Source: Acinetobacter sp. UBA801
Lineage (GTDB): Bacteria > Pseudomonadota > Gammaproteobacteria > Pseudomonadales > Moraxellaceae
DNA length: 64,000 nt
Reading direction: 5' to 3'
Assembly: GCA_002296655.1 (NCBI GenBank)
Contig: DBIN01000047.1
Coordinates: 53,021-117,020, forward strand
Shown: piece after piece, positions 35,901 through 44,074 of the stretch
Position numbering within the stretch: the stretch's first letter is position 1
Layout of the letters: each line of letters begins with the position of its first letter
Position numbers and translations under genes: made by a program
Notes under the pieces: model-generated
The model's database searches: none
What the model was told of the DNA's origin: nothing
The model's input: only the letters and a program-made list of their open reading frames with translations

Positions 35901-36667
35901 TGAGGACCTCCTAATAGGCTTTTAGGCTTGGTCGGTAAATTAAGAAATGGTTGAGCAGTATTAGCTTGCTGTTCGGCCAGAGACTGAATGCCATATTCAG
36001 GATTCTGCTTTTTGTAGCGCTCAAACTTATCTACGATCCAGGCTGTGAACTTATGAAGCTTTTTACCTTCAGATAGAGCCTGACTGTCAAAATGAGAGTT
36101 AAATGCACTAAGCTCGAACTCAAAACTAGGCAAACCAAAGATCAGGTCAAGACTATTCCCATACCCTGCCATTTTTATCTTTGTTGACAGCTGATCTACA
36201 TCAGGAGTCCAGTCATGCTCTTGAGAGAGATTAAATGGTAGATTCCCTGATAGATTCTGTACCCCGTTTTGGGGATCGTTCAACGTCCGGTTTTCGGGAT
36301 CATTCCCATTTTTGGAATCATTCCGTTTTTGGGATTGTTTAATGTTCCCGTTTTTGGGTGTATTAGAATCATTCTGATTTTGGTTGCATTCCTCGCGACC
36401 TTTGACGCCGTTGAGTTTGAGAACGCGAACACGTCTGGTAGGTCCCGTACGGTCGCCAGTATCTTTAATCAGACCAAAGTCGATTAAATCTAGAATAACT
36501 TTTTGAACTGTTTTTTTGTCCAGCACAGTATCTTTGGCCAGGCGCTCTATGCTTGGCCAAGCCGTATGTTCTTCACCTGCTCGATCCGCTAATGAAAGCA
36601 GAACGAGACGTTGTGAAGAGTTATTTACTGGAGCAGTCCAAGCCCAGCGTGTTGCATCAATGCTCAC
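35897..36667 (-). CDS. O-like replication initiator with internal iteron-like repeats
   Basis: A 256-residue protein. Residues 18-90 form a winged helix like phage O/DnaD-type initiators (QRLVLLSLADRAGEEHTAWP). A low-complexity Asn/Gly/Lys linker follows at about 92-142 (for example NGNIKQSQKRNDSKNGND), encoded by the iteron-like repeats at 36262-36360, as the lambda origin lies within O. The C-terminal part (about 150-215) resembles a DnaT-like domain that contacts helicase. The start is GTG at 36667 with GGAGGG upstream, overlapping the previous gene by 11 bases. Confidence 0.82.
   Translation of the reverse strand: MSIDATRWAWTAPVNNSSQRLVLLSLADRAGEEHTAWPSIERLAKDTVLDKKTVQKVILDLIDFGLIKDTGDRTGPTRRVRVLKLNGVKGREECNQNQNDSNTPKNGNIKQSQKRNDSKNGNDPENRTLNDPQNGVQNLSGNLPFNLSQEHDWTPDVDQLSTKIKMAGYGNSLDLIFGLPSFEFELSAFNSHFDSQALSEGKKLHKFTAWIVDKFERYKKQNPEYGIQSLAEQQANTAQPFLNLPTKPKSLLGGPQ
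36262..36360. repeat. Iteron-like array inside the O-like gene (putative origin)
   Basis: Five related units on the plus strand: CCCCGTTTTGGGGAT (36262), TCCGGTTTTCGGGAT (36286), CCCATTTTTGGAAT (36305), TTCCGTTTTTGGGAT (36321) and CCCGTTTTTGGGTG (36347), spaced about 16-26 bases. The same core occurs in the non-coding array at 21517-21588. It is a candidate replication origin. Confidence 0.75.
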
Positions 36668-36833
36668 TAGGCCCTCCTTGCTGATAATGATTTTTCAATA
36701 CGGCATTCCACAGACGCTCTGGAGTAATATGTACTGATTCAACATATGCAGCTGATGGAGGCATTGCTGTCTGATCGACAACAGGCTCTAGTTGTTCTTG
36801 AGTTTGCTTTGATGGGATAGAAGGCTTATCCAT
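36657..36833 (-). CDS. Small hypothetical protein
   Basis: A 58-residue protein starting MDKPSIPSKQ at 36833, preceded by GGAGG with good spacing; the upstream in-frame ATG at 36878 is less likely. The middle is Pro-rich, and VHITPERLWNAVLKNHYQQG near the end may form a helix. It overlaps both neighbours (8 bases upstream, 11 downstream), so it belongs to the replication operon. Function unknown. Confidence 0.65.
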   Translation of the reverse strand: MDKPSIPSKQTQEQLEPVVDQTAMPPSAAYVESVHITPERLWNAVLKNHYQQGGPSEH

Positions 36834-37383
36834 TTTTAGTAGCCTCCCATTCTGCTTCATACTTTTCGCGTTCAACATCGAAAGTGTTGCTATGACTCTC
36901 TGCTAAATAAGCAGCAATATGAATTAAGTGCTCAAGAGTCCCAAAGACGGCGCCATGAGTACTCTGCTTGATAGTTTCTTTGACTACTTCGACTTCATCT
37001 TTAATTTGATAAAACATGGTCTCAAGCCATGATGTATTTTCATGAGCAAGAGAGTAAGCATCGAACAGATCCCCAGCACCGTACTGATCATCAGGCTTAT
37101 GCGTATGTCTGTTAAGTTCACGCATGTAAGTGTCTGCCTGGCTATTAGCAAGCTGCTGGGAAATTATGATTAGATTTTCTAGTTCAGCAAAAGCAGAGGA
37201 GTCGGCTCTATCATTTTCTTGTACAAATGCTTTAACGAAAGCCGTTGCTTTGTTGATTTGGTTAGCTAAAGTTCGAAGCTGTGTGGCAGCTTCAGATGCA
37301 ATTGAGTAAGCACTGATAATATCAGTGACACTGTAAAAAGGAATTAATTGTTCTGGAAATTGAATTTGTACTTTAGCGTTCAT
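36826..37383 (-). CDS. Hypothetical helical protein with two related halves
   Basis: A 185-residue protein. The two halves look alike: FYSVTDIISAYSIASEAATQ ... ALEN-like segments near residues 15-75 and GAGDLFDAYSLAHENTSWLE ... GTLEHLIHIAAYLAE near 100-165, suggesting an internal duplication of a helical unit. No motif is recognised. It overlaps the neighbours on both sides by 4 and 8 bases within the leftward operon. Confidence 0.65.
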   Translation of the reverse strand: MNAKVQIQFPEQLIPFYSVTDIISAYSIASEAATQLRTLANQINKATAFVKAFVQENDRADSSAFAELENLIIISQQLANSQADTYMRELNRHTHKPDDQYGAGDLFDAYSLAHENTSWLETMFYQIKDEVEVVKETIKQSTHGAVFGTLEHLIHIAAYLAESHSNTFDVEREKYEAEWEATKNG

Positions 37384-37694
37384 GATGAATGCGCTCCTAG
37401 ATTATTAGAAGCTTTGCCAATTATCACGACCAAGAGATATGGTGGCAAAGCAAAAGGGGGTTGGTCGACGAGTAATCTAGGTGACTCGCACACTCGAAAG
37501 TGTCCCCCTTCAGCCCTGCCATAAGACGCAGATGCGGAAGGATTACGCACAAAAAAAGCCCTGATAGCGGACTGTGCGCCTAGATATAAACAGCCGACCA
37601 AAGCTGATTCGATGATTTTGCATCGAACAGAATCAATATAGCCGAATCGCTTTAGTTTGAGAAGGGCTATTAAAAAAATAATTTTAAATCTCAT
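37380..37694 (-). CDS. Small protein, tentatively Ash/Icd-like
   Basis: A 104-residue frame overlapping both neighbours by four bases (ATGA), which supports translation. The central part AQSAIRAFFVRNPSASASYG, followed by a basic and Pro-rich tail, recalls the Ash and Icd-like small proteins at this position in P4- and P1-like elements. The DNA has higher GC than the neighbours, and stem-forming stretches could also mean a structured RNA. Identity uncertain. Confidence 0.45.
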   Translation of the reverse strand: MRFKIIFLIALLKLKRFGYIDSVRCKIIESALVGCLYLGAQSAIRAFFVRNPSASASYGRAEGGHFRVCESPRLLVDQPPFALPPYLLVVIIGKASNNLGAHSS

Positions 37695-38410
37695 GAAATA
37701 GCACCCTCGCTTATCAGTTTTTCAATTACCCATGCTTCGCCTTTCAAAGTGAACATTGGCTGAGAGTAGCCAAGTTCGGTTTGCTTAAGTAGCCCTAATC
37801 CTTGATCTACGAACCATTGCTGGAAAACACGGCAGCGTTTTATGGACCTGTTGTATACATCTAGCTCTTCAAGGTGTTTATTTAGAGATACTGCTGAGAT
37901 ACTAAGTTTTTGAGCAACTTGCGTTGCATTAAGCAAGGTGTCACGGACTACAATCTTTTCGTAGTAGTCAATTTTAGGTTTATCTTGCTCGATTTTTCGT
38001 GCCTGATCTGCTGCTAACTGGAGTGCTTCAGCGAATGATTGGGGTAGTTGAGGTTTTTGGGTGATCGCTGTATCAAATATACGAATGACTTTGAGATGAA
38101 AGGCCGCACTAATCCACATGGCATATGCATAAACTAATTCTTTGACAACGTATGTGCCACGACCATTTCCACCATTTATTACTTCGCAAGCACTCACCAA
38201 ATTTGGTGACTGCTCAATTTCTCGAATTAACTCTTGAGTTTGCTCATTTCGAATAAAACGATAAGGTGCATGCTTTTCTTCTCCACCGCTTGCCTTATGT
38301 AAATCATTCAAGCAATAACGACTGTATTGATCCTGATTAATAACATCGCCGTCAATATTAATTTGAGAAGATGACTGGGTAAGCACTGTTGGGGCATACG
38401 AAACATTCAT
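37691..38410 (-). CDS. KilA-N / antirepressor (ANT)-domain protein
   Basis: A 239-residue protein. Residues 15-120 form a KilA-N domain (YCLNDLHKASGGEEKHAPYR and TYVVKELVYAYAMWISAAFH). A linker leads to an ANT/KilAC-type C-terminal domain (about 155-239) with VVRDTLLNATQVAQKLSISA and the end GEAWVIEKLI. Such proteins bind DNA and act as antirepressors or regulators in phages. The start MNVSYAP at 38410 has GGAGGC upstream and lies 2 bases after the AlpA-like gene; an alternative start at 38443 overlaps that gene. Confidence 0.85.
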   Translation of the reverse strand: MNVSYAPTVLTQSSSQINIDGDVINQDQYSRYCLNDLHKASGGEEKHAPYRFIRNEQTQELIREIEQSPNLVSACEVINGGNGRGTYVVKELVYAYAMWISAAFHLKVIRIFDTAITQKPQLPQSFAEALQLAADQARKIEQDKPKIDYYEKIVVRDTLLNATQVAQKLSISAVSLNKHLEELDVYNRSIKRCRVFQQWFVDQGLGLLKQTELGYSQPMFTLKGEAWVIEKLISEGAIS

Positions 38411-38412
38411 GA

Positions 38413-38709
38413 TTATGCCTCCAGCCCTTTTTCTTTCATCCATGTTTGGACTTCAGAAAGACGCCACACTGTAACGGTAGGACTCAATTTGATTGGCGCA
38501 GGAAATTCACCACGTTTAACCCATTGCCAGATTGTTTTATCTGACACACCAATTAATCCTTTGGAGGCGGGGCGAGCGTTTATATTTTTGGTTTTGCCTT
38601 TGCTAATACCGCTTTTATAAGTGTGTTTAGTCGCTTGTTTAGCTGGGTAGTTAGCAAGGTCCTTGATACGTAAAAACTGGTCTGCATTATTAAGAGATGA
38701 CATATTCAC
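38413..38709 (-). CDS. AlpA-family helix-turn-helix regulator
   Basis: A 98-residue MerR-like DNA-binding protein. VSDKTIWQWVKRGEFPAPIK followed by LSPTVTVWRLSEVQTWM matches the AlpA/phage excisionase-type winged helix; the segment at residues 22-45 is basic. In P4-like elements AlpA-type proteins control integrase and excision. It is the first gene of the leftward operon, just before the KilA-N gene. Confidence 0.88.
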   Translation of the reverse strand: MNMSSLNNADQFLRIKDLANYPAKQATKHTYKSGISKGKTKNINARPASKGLIGVSDKTIWQWVKRGEFPAPIKLSPTVTVWRLSEVQTWMKEKGLEA

Positions 38710-38826
38710 CCATCCTATTTATTGAGAAAAATAGATAGCCGTTGCAGTTCATTGCATCGGCTTGATAGGGCTAGTTTTAATTTTTTGAATATCCCAGAAA
38801 TAGGGGAGAAGAGAGTTATCGGGATA

Positions 38827-39414
38827 CTAAATTTCTATCCCAAAAGCTTCTTTTAAAATCATATTCCTTACTGAAAAATTACCTTGGATTTGATCGACAC
38901 TTAGAGCAATGCCATACCATTTGACTAATAATTTATTATTTTTGGCATCTAGATATTTATTTTCTAATGTTTTTTTGGAAGATTTAAGATCTGGCAGATA
39001 TTGATTGTTAATGATGTTACAAGCATTGCTGACGGAGCAATTTTTTTTACTCTCGCAAATGTATTCAACTAGAGTGAAAAGGCCTAGTAGATTTACGAAA
39101 TCCCATTTATTTGACCTACCAGAAGGTGCAGACTGCATTTGAAAGCCAGGCTCATATTGTTGAGCTAACTTTGTGGCTAACAAGAGCCAGTGATTAGGAT
39201 CTGCTGGATCAATATCATGATATTTCATCAGTAAAAACAATTTTATAAAAGTTAACTCCTTCAGATTTTCTATTACAGCATCATTATGAGCTTTAACTTC
39301 AGCTTCATGTTTTAGCTGCTCTTCTTCAGGCAGGAACTTGCTTAATAGCGATAATGTACGTAGTTCTGGAAAAGGTAATCTTTCTAAGAGAGCTTGTGGC
39401 TTCGGTTTTTTCAT
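38827..39414 (-). CDS. Hypothetical protein near the integrase
   Basis: A 195-residue protein, largely helical, without membrane segments or known motif. The N-terminus is Pro- and Lys-rich (MKKPKPQALLERLPFPELRT). Residues 115-175 contain a possible helix-turn-helix (NCSVSNACNIINNQYLPDLK). It stands alone between the AlpA-like gene and the integrase gene. Similar frames occur next to integrases of Acinetobacter elements as a general impression, but I cannot name the family. Confidence 0.6.
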   Translation of the reverse strand: MKKPKPQALLERLPFPELRTLSLLSKFLPEEEQLKHEAEVKAHNDAVIENLKELTFIKLFLLMKYHDIDPADPNHWLLLATKLAQQYEPGFQMQSAPSGRSNKWDFVNLLGLFTLVEYICESKKNCSVSNACNIINNQYLPDLKSSKKTLENKYLDAKNNKLLVKWYGIALSVDQIQGNFSVRNMILKEAFGIEI

Positions 39415-39563
39415 TTGCTTCCCACGGCATTCCCATAAATAAGAGCTAAGCCAATCGGATTGGGTGTCCGACTTTCGCTCCGTCGAGCTAGACTTAGCAA
39501 ATCAACTATAGCAAAAATATACTCACTTCCAATGAGTAAGTAATTTGAAATATGTTTATATAC

Positions 39564-40769
39564 TTAAGCCCGCTTCTCGTTTGGGAATGGGATAATATTA
39601 TTCCTCAAGCTATCTATAAAATCTGCCCATTCCTGCATCATTTTGGTTCTATACTGTAGGTGTTGTGCATGGTTGTATGCTTGGGATACGGCGTTACCAG
39701 TTTTGTGTGCCAGTTGTACTTCAATCGCATCGTGCAGATATCCCTGTTCATGTAATGTTGTCGACGCTAACCCTCTAAAACCATGACCTGTCATTTTGCC
39801 CATGTAGCCCATAGTCCTAATCGCGCTTAACAGAGCATTACTGCTTAATGGCTTGCCTGTACTATGATTATAAAAAACGTATTGTTTGTGCCCAGTTAAT
39901 GGCTTTAGGCTTTCCAGTAGCTCAATAGCTTGGCTGGAAAGTGGAACAATATGCAGTAAAGCCATCTTCATTTTGTGAGGTGGGATACGCCATTCTTTGG
40001 TTTCAAAATTAATTTCTTCCCATTCCATCATCCGAAGTTCTGCTGTTCGAACAAATGTTAGTGTTATCAACTGGAGTGCTGTCTTCACTAGAATGTTGCC
40101 ATGATATCGATCCATACGATGCAAGAAATCTGGAAACTCTGATATATCAAGTCGAGCCATGTTCTTAACTTTTCTAGGCTTTAATGCCTCGTGTAGATGT
40201 GGGGTCGGGTCATTTTCAATTAAGCCTTTCCGTATGGCATATCTAAATATTCGACCTGCTAATGGAATGGATCGCTTAGCCATTTCTTGAGCACCGCGAG
40301 CTTCTATACGTTGTGCACATTCCAAAATGTCCTTTCCCTTGATTTGGTCGATAGGTATTTTACCGAGATAAGGGAAAAGGTCTTTTTCAAAGACAGATAG
40401 ATCTCGTAAATATGTAGGCTCTTTAACAAAGCCTTTTCGACCTTCCATCCATTCAAGCGCTAAGCTTTTAAATGAGGTGTTCTCTGTTGCTTTGGATTTC
40501 TGCTGCTTTTTCTGTTCAGCTGGGTCAATACCTTTTGCAAGTAATGCTCGTGCTTCCAAATGCTTTATTCTAGCTTGTGCTAGGCTCATAAACTCATATG
40601 AGCCTAGGGTCAGGTTCTTTTGTTTCCCACTAAAGCGATATGCGAAGATCCAAGTCATGCGACCAGTAGGGAATATATGGAGCTGCAGACCATTACCGTC
40701 ACTATATTTGTCTGGGGTCTTCTTATCTGGAGTAGGCTTTAAGCGTCTAATCTTTGTATCAGTGAGCAT
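39564..40769 (-). CDS. int: P4-type tyrosine integrase
   Basis: A 401-residue site-specific recombinase. The N-terminal DUF4102 domain shows KYSDGNGLQLHIFPTGRMTW and KNLTLGSYEFMSLAQAR. The core-binding domain lies at about 100-200. Catalytic residues are visible: Arg241 in TFVRTAELRMMEW, His273 in HIVPLS, His329 and Arg332 in HGFRGLAS, His355 in QLAHKTGNA and the nucleophile Tyr365 in SQAYNHA. ATG 40769 follows AAAGGGG; an upstream frame to 40880 lacks family support. It lies beside tRNA-Ser(GGA), its likely attachment site. Confidence 0.93.
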   Translation of the reverse strand: MLTDTKIRRLKPTPDKKTPDKYSDGNGLQLHIFPTGRMTWIFAYRFSGKQKNLTLGSYEFMSLAQARIKHLEARALLAKGIDPAEQKKQQKSKATENTSFKSLALEWMEGRKGFVKEPTYLRDLSVFEKDLFPYLGKIPIDQIKGKDILECAQRIEARGAQEMAKRSIPLAGRIFRYAIRKGLIENDPTPHLHEALKPRKVKNMARLDISEFPDFLHRMDRYHGNILVKTALQLITLTFVRTAELRMMEWEEINFETKEWRIPPHKMKMALLHIVPLSSQAIELLESLKPLTGHKQYVFYNHSTGKPLSSNALLSAIRTMGYMGKMTGHGFRGLASTTLHEQGYLHDAIEVQLAHKTGNAVSQAYNHAQHLQYRTKMMQEWADFIDSLRNNIIPFPNEKRA

Positions 40770-40785
40770 GTTGCTATACCCCTTT

Positions 40786-40845
40786 GTTGGTATAAATGCG
40801 TTGGTATTGTTTTCATACCAACTCTTATACCAACAATATACCAAC
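40786..40845. repeat. ATACCAAC repeats upstream of the integrase
   Basis: GTTGGTAT occurs at 40786 and 40800, and ATACCAAC at 40815, 40827 and 40838, with 11-15-base spacing. The same repeat appears at the other end of the element (17816-17835), which supports arm-type recombination sites; they also cover the integrase promoter and may autoregulate it. Confidence 0.7.
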
Positions 40846-40884
40846 GATTGCAGGGGAATGCACTTCTTTGCCATAGACAATAAA

Positions 40885-40920
40885 AAAGACCTAAACCCTT
40901 TAGATTTAAGTCTTTATTCA
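40885..40920. terminator. Hairpin between integrase promoter and tRNA-Ser
   Basis: AAAGAC pairs with GTCTTT around a loop containing CTAAACCCTTTAGATTTAA, itself able to pair (CTAAA/TTTAG). It probably terminates tRNA-Ser transcription on the minus strand. Homologous to the hairpin at 17676-17707. Confidence 0.6.
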
Positions 40921-40944
40921 TTGCGTTGGATTGCAATTCCTTAG

Positions 40945-40968
40945 AATTTGGCGGTGAGAGAGGGATTC
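40945..40968. other. Right attachment site (attR) within tRNA-Ser
   Basis: AATTTGGCGG-T-GAGAGAGGGATTC is the 3' end of the tRNA-Ser gene plus its immediate flank; it matches the left copy at 17737-17758 with one base extra. Confidence 0.8.
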
Positions 40969-41039
40969 GAACCCTCGATACGCTATTAACGTATACACAC
41001 TTTCCAGGCGTGCTCCTTCAGCCACTCGGACACCTCACC
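40949..41039 (-). tRNA. tRNA-Ser (GGA)
   Basis: A 91-base class II tRNA on the minus strand: acceptor GGTGAGG/CTCTCACC-type pairing, anticodon loop CTGGAAA (anticodon GGA, reading UCC/UCU), a long variable arm (TATACGTTAATAGCGTA), T loop TTCGAAT and encoded GCCA end. It closely resembles E. coli tRNA-Ser(GGA). The gene is intact despite serving as integration site. Confidence 0.96.
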
Positions 41040-41158
41040 ATAGGCGGTGGATAATAACCAAAAAATAGTACAAAGCCAAGTTGAAACATTTGATTTAGAG
41101 AAAAATTTTCAGCGTAGTGCTATGATTCTCAAAAATACCGTCTAAATCGAAGACACCT

Positions 41159-43039
41159 ATGCAAAGTACTGCAAAAAAAGCAGCCTTACCCGTCATTACC
41201 TTGGCTGCACTCGGAGTTGTATTTGGGGACATTGGCACCAGTCCACTTTACGCCTTCCGACAAACTTTTTTAACGGCGCATCTTGCAATTACCCAAGCCA
41301 GTGTATTGGGAATTTTATCCCTAATTTTCTGGTGCATGATGCTCACCATCAGCTTTAAATACGTCACCATTATTATGCGTGCCGATAACAATGGCGAAGG
41401 CGGGATCATGTCATTATTGGCATTGAACCTGCGCACCACTCGCATTGCCGAAGACAAAAAAATCTTCCTGATCGCACTTGGCTTTATTGGCGCATCCCTG
41501 TTCTTTGGCGATGGTATTATCACCCCCGCTATTTCAGTATTGTCTGCCATTGAAGGACTAAGTATTGCCACTCCTATCTTTAATCAATGGCTCGTGCCGC
41601 TCTCAATTGGTATTTTGGCGGGACTGTTCATTGTGCAGCGTCATGGTACAGGCACTATGGGCAAATTTTTTGGCCCACTGACTTTGCTGTGGTTTTTAGC
41701 CATTGGTGGTGCAGGGCTGCTCAGTATTATCCAAACCCCGTTTGTATTGGCCATGGTCAGTCCACATTGGGCGTTTAACTTTGTAGTAGAGCAACCCTTT
41801 GTTGCATTTCTCACCATGGGCGCGGTGATTTTGACCATGACGGGTGGCGAAGCACTCTATGCCGATATGGGACATTTTGGGCGGATGCCCATTCGGCTTG
41901 CATGGTTTTTGATTGTCCTACCTTGTTTGTTATTGAATTACGCGGGACAAGGCGCATTATTGCTACGCAACCCTGCAGCAATTGAAAATCCGTTCTATAT
42001 GTTGGTGCCTGAATGGGGCTTATACCCGATGATTGGTTTAGCCACGGCTGCCGCAGTGATCGCTTCTCAAGCGGTGATCACAGGAGTATTTTCAATGGTC
42101 AATCAGGCCATTCAATTGCGTTATTTACCGCGCCTGACCGTACGCCATACGTCGGATGTCGAGCGTGGTCAAATCTATTTGCCGTTCATTAACTGGGCCT
42201 TATTTATTTCAGTGCTGATCTTAATTTTACTGTTTGAAAATAGTGCCAATCTTGCCAGTGCTTATGGCGTGGCAGTGACCATGACCATGCTGTGTGGCAC
42301 TATCCTAATTTCAGTGTTGGCCTATGGTTTTTGGCGTTGGCCAATGTGGAAAGTTGCCCTTTTTGCAGTGCCATTTTTAACTCTAGATTTGATTTTTGTG
42401 GCCTCGACCTCACTCAAAATTGTAGCGGGTGGCTGGGTACCAATTTTAATTGGTGCCATCATGTATACCATTTTAATGACGTGGAAAGATGGTCGTGCAT
42501 TGGTTTTCAATCGTTTGGAAAAAGATGCTTTGCCGATAGACCTATTCATTCATAGTGTTAGTTTGGGCAATGAAACCAAATTTGTCCCTGGCGATGCGAT
42601 TTTCCTGACAGGTACGCCCAATATTGTGCCGCATGCCATGTTGCATAATATTAAGCACAACAAGGTGTTACATGAACGTAATATCATGGTAACGGTTATC
42701 ACGCGTGATATTCCATTTGTGGCGCAGCAAGATCGGATTCAAGTCGAAAAACTGGATGATCGTTTTTATCGGATTACCATGTATTACGGTTTTAAAGATC
42801 AGCCGAATATTCCAAATGCCTTGCAACAAGCTTATGAGCAGCTTGGGTTTGAATTCGATATGATGCAAATGAGCTTCTTTATTTCGCGTGATCGGATTGT
42901 GCATACGGTGGGTGATGGTATGTCACCGTGGCGTGAAAAACTGTTTATTTCAATGCAGCGCAATACCAGTCCAGTGAGTGATTTTTATCAAATTCCAACC
43001 AACCGTGTGGTGGAATTGGGTAGTCAAATCGAAATTTAA
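41159..43039 (+). CDS. kup: Kup-type low-affinity potassium uptake protein
   Basis: A 626-residue inner-membrane K+/H+ symporter of the KUP/HAK/KT family. The first helix region has the diagnostic [19 protein letters not shown]; further family blocks are [39 protein letters not shown] and the Asn/Tyr-rich [14 protein letters not shown]. Twelve helices occupy residues 10-440, followed by a cytoplasmic tail of about 185 residues. It sits next to tRNA-Ser and ends with a strong terminator. Confidence 0.96.
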   Translation: MQSTAKKAALPVITLAALGVVFGDIGTSPLYAFRQTFLTAHLAITQASVLGILSLIFWCMMLTISFKYVTIIMRADNNGEGGIMSLLALNLRTTRIAEDKKIFLIALGFIGASLFFGDGIITPAISVLSAIEGLSIATPIFNQWLVPLSIGILAGLFIVQRHGTGTMGKFFGPLTLLWFLAIGGAGLLSIIQTPFVLAMVSPHWAFNFVVEQPFVAFLTMGAVILTMTGGEALYADMGHFGRMPIRLAWFLIVLPCLLLNYAGQGALLLRNPAAIENPFYMLVPEWGLYPMIGLATAAAVIASQAVITGVFSMVNQAIQLRYLPRLTVRHTSDVERGQIYLPFINWALFISVLILILLFENSANLASAYGVAVTMTMLCGTILISVLAYGFWRWPMWKVALFAVPFLTLDLIFVASTSLKIVAGGWVPILIGAIMYTILMTWKDGRALVFNRLEKDALPIDLFIHSVSLGNETKFVPGDAIFLTGTPNIVPHAMLHNIKHNKVLHERNIMVTVITRDIPFVAQQDRIQVEKLDDRFYRITMYYGFKDQPNIPNALQQAYEQLGFEFDMMQMSFFISRDRIVHTVGDGMSPWREKLFISMQRNTSPVSDFYQIPTNRVVELGSQIEI

Positions 43040-43060
43040 AATCACTCAACAGCTTAAAAA

Positions 43061-43090
43061 AAACCAGCATTACATCGTGCTGGTTTTTTA
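43061..43090 (+). terminator. Terminator after kup
   Basis: AAACCAGCA pairs with TGCTGGTTT around an 8-base loop and is followed by TTTTATTTTT. Confidence 0.9.
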
Positions 43091-43121
43091 TTTTTAGCTC
43101 AAGATTGGTCTTAAACAGATC

Positions 43122-43730
43122 TTATTTTTCCGTATCATTTTGCGGTACATGATTTAAATCTATATCGTTTATATCTGTATCCTGTGCTGCAGGTGCTGTG
43201 GTTTCAAGCCGCTTAGTCGTGGGCAGATTGACTGCTGCCTGTTCAGATGCAGCAGGGCTTGGTGGTGCAGCATTAAGCGCTTCTGCGGTGACATCCACAT
43301 CATCTCCAACATTTACAGGTAAGTCGGCTGAAGATGACAATAAGGGAACTGACGGGGCTTGTATGTGTTGTTCGCTCATCTGTTTAGCCTGCGCTGCGTG
43401 TTGCGGTTCAGATTCGGTTCCGACAGGCATCGTCATAGGCGTATTTTCTTGAGCCAGATTGGCTTGTTCGGCGGTAATTTGGTTTGCAGGTTGTTGCGCC
43501 ATATTTTCTGTTGGATTCGTTAAATTTGCATCTGCACTCGTTACAATCCGGATTTGACCATTGGCAATTAATTCTTGTAGTGAGCCTGCTTGTCCATTAA
43601 TCGTGGTGCTTATTTTTACCTTAGATAAGCTTTCCAAAGTATCACCTGCCTGAATGGGTGGTTCGGCAAAGGTAGAAATGCTGATGCTGCTGACCAAAGC
43701 ACAAGCACAAGCACAAAGATGAAAACGCAT
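43122..43730 (-). CDS. Exported Ala/Gln-rich hypothetical protein
   Basis: A 202-residue-scale protein (start at 43730, MRFHLCACACALVSSISIST) with a signal peptide ending near TFAEP. The mature N-terminus (PIQAGDTLESLSKVKISTTI) is compact; the rest is Ala-, Gln- and Pro-rich and probably disordered. GGAGAA precedes the ATG; an upstream in-frame ATG at 43772 lacks support. The gene is convergent with kup. No family is recognised; it should be periplasmic. Confidence 0.7.
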   Translation of the reverse strand: MRFHLCACACALVSSISISTFAEPPIQAGDTLESLSKVKISTTINGQAGSLQELIANGQIRIVTSADANLTNPTENMAQQPANQITAEQANLAQENTPMTMPVGTESEPQHAAQAKQMSEQHIQAPSVPLLSSSADLPVNVGDDVDVTAEALNAAPPSPAASEQAAVNLPTTKRLETTAPAAQDTDINDIDLNHVPQNDTEK

Positions 43731-44074
43731 GTATTTCTCCATCAAAAATCGTAAAAATAAAGTTAAAACCAATTTAAATCGTCAATCACACCTAGCGAGA
43801 ACATCGTAATGTGCTTAGGTGCCGCTAGGCGATGTCTTGAAGGTGTATTTAGCTTGGCAGATTCGCTGAAACGGATGCAATCAAACCTACCAAACTTGAT
43901 CTAGACTGATGTCAAAAGTGCTTAAAACTCAGGCTGTGTGTGGCTTTTGTGGTGTTATGGCGCGGGTTTTGTTTAATTGTTAGGCGAACAAGAGGTGCTT
44001 CATATACAAGCTGTGAGTGGATTGTTAAGCTCAGGCAAACTCTGCGGATTTAGAGCGAAGTCACAGTAACGGTT
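43731..44074. promoter_or_regulatory. Divergent promoter gap
   Basis: About 344 bases between two divergent genes. It contains ACATCG (43802) and CGATGT (43830) as a weak dyad; otherwise I see nothing defined. Confidence 0.35.

Larger units (their letters stand above)
17741..40968. mobile_element. Integrated phage-like element at tRNA-Ser(GGA), about 23.2 kb
   Basis: The element is bounded by a duplicated tRNA 3' end, has an integrase next to the intact tRNA, and carries ATACCAAC repeats inside both ends. It contains a leftward control and replication module (AlpA-like, KilA-N/ANT, O-like, DnaB-like), a rightward module of three ejection-type proteins, small exported proteins, an IetAS-like defence pair and a three-gene nuclease operon. 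No terminase, portal, capsid, tail, lysis or repressor gene is recognisable. It is thus a satellite-like element or a reduced prophage. Confidence 0.88.

Noticed and set aside
37380-37694. Region considered solely as a structured RNA (P4 CI-like)
   Set aside because: ATGA overlaps with both neighbours favour translation; an additional RNA role cannot be excluded, so only the tentative protein call was kept.
42292-42555. Frames within kup on both strands
   Set aside because: Shadow frames of a gene with clear family motifs.
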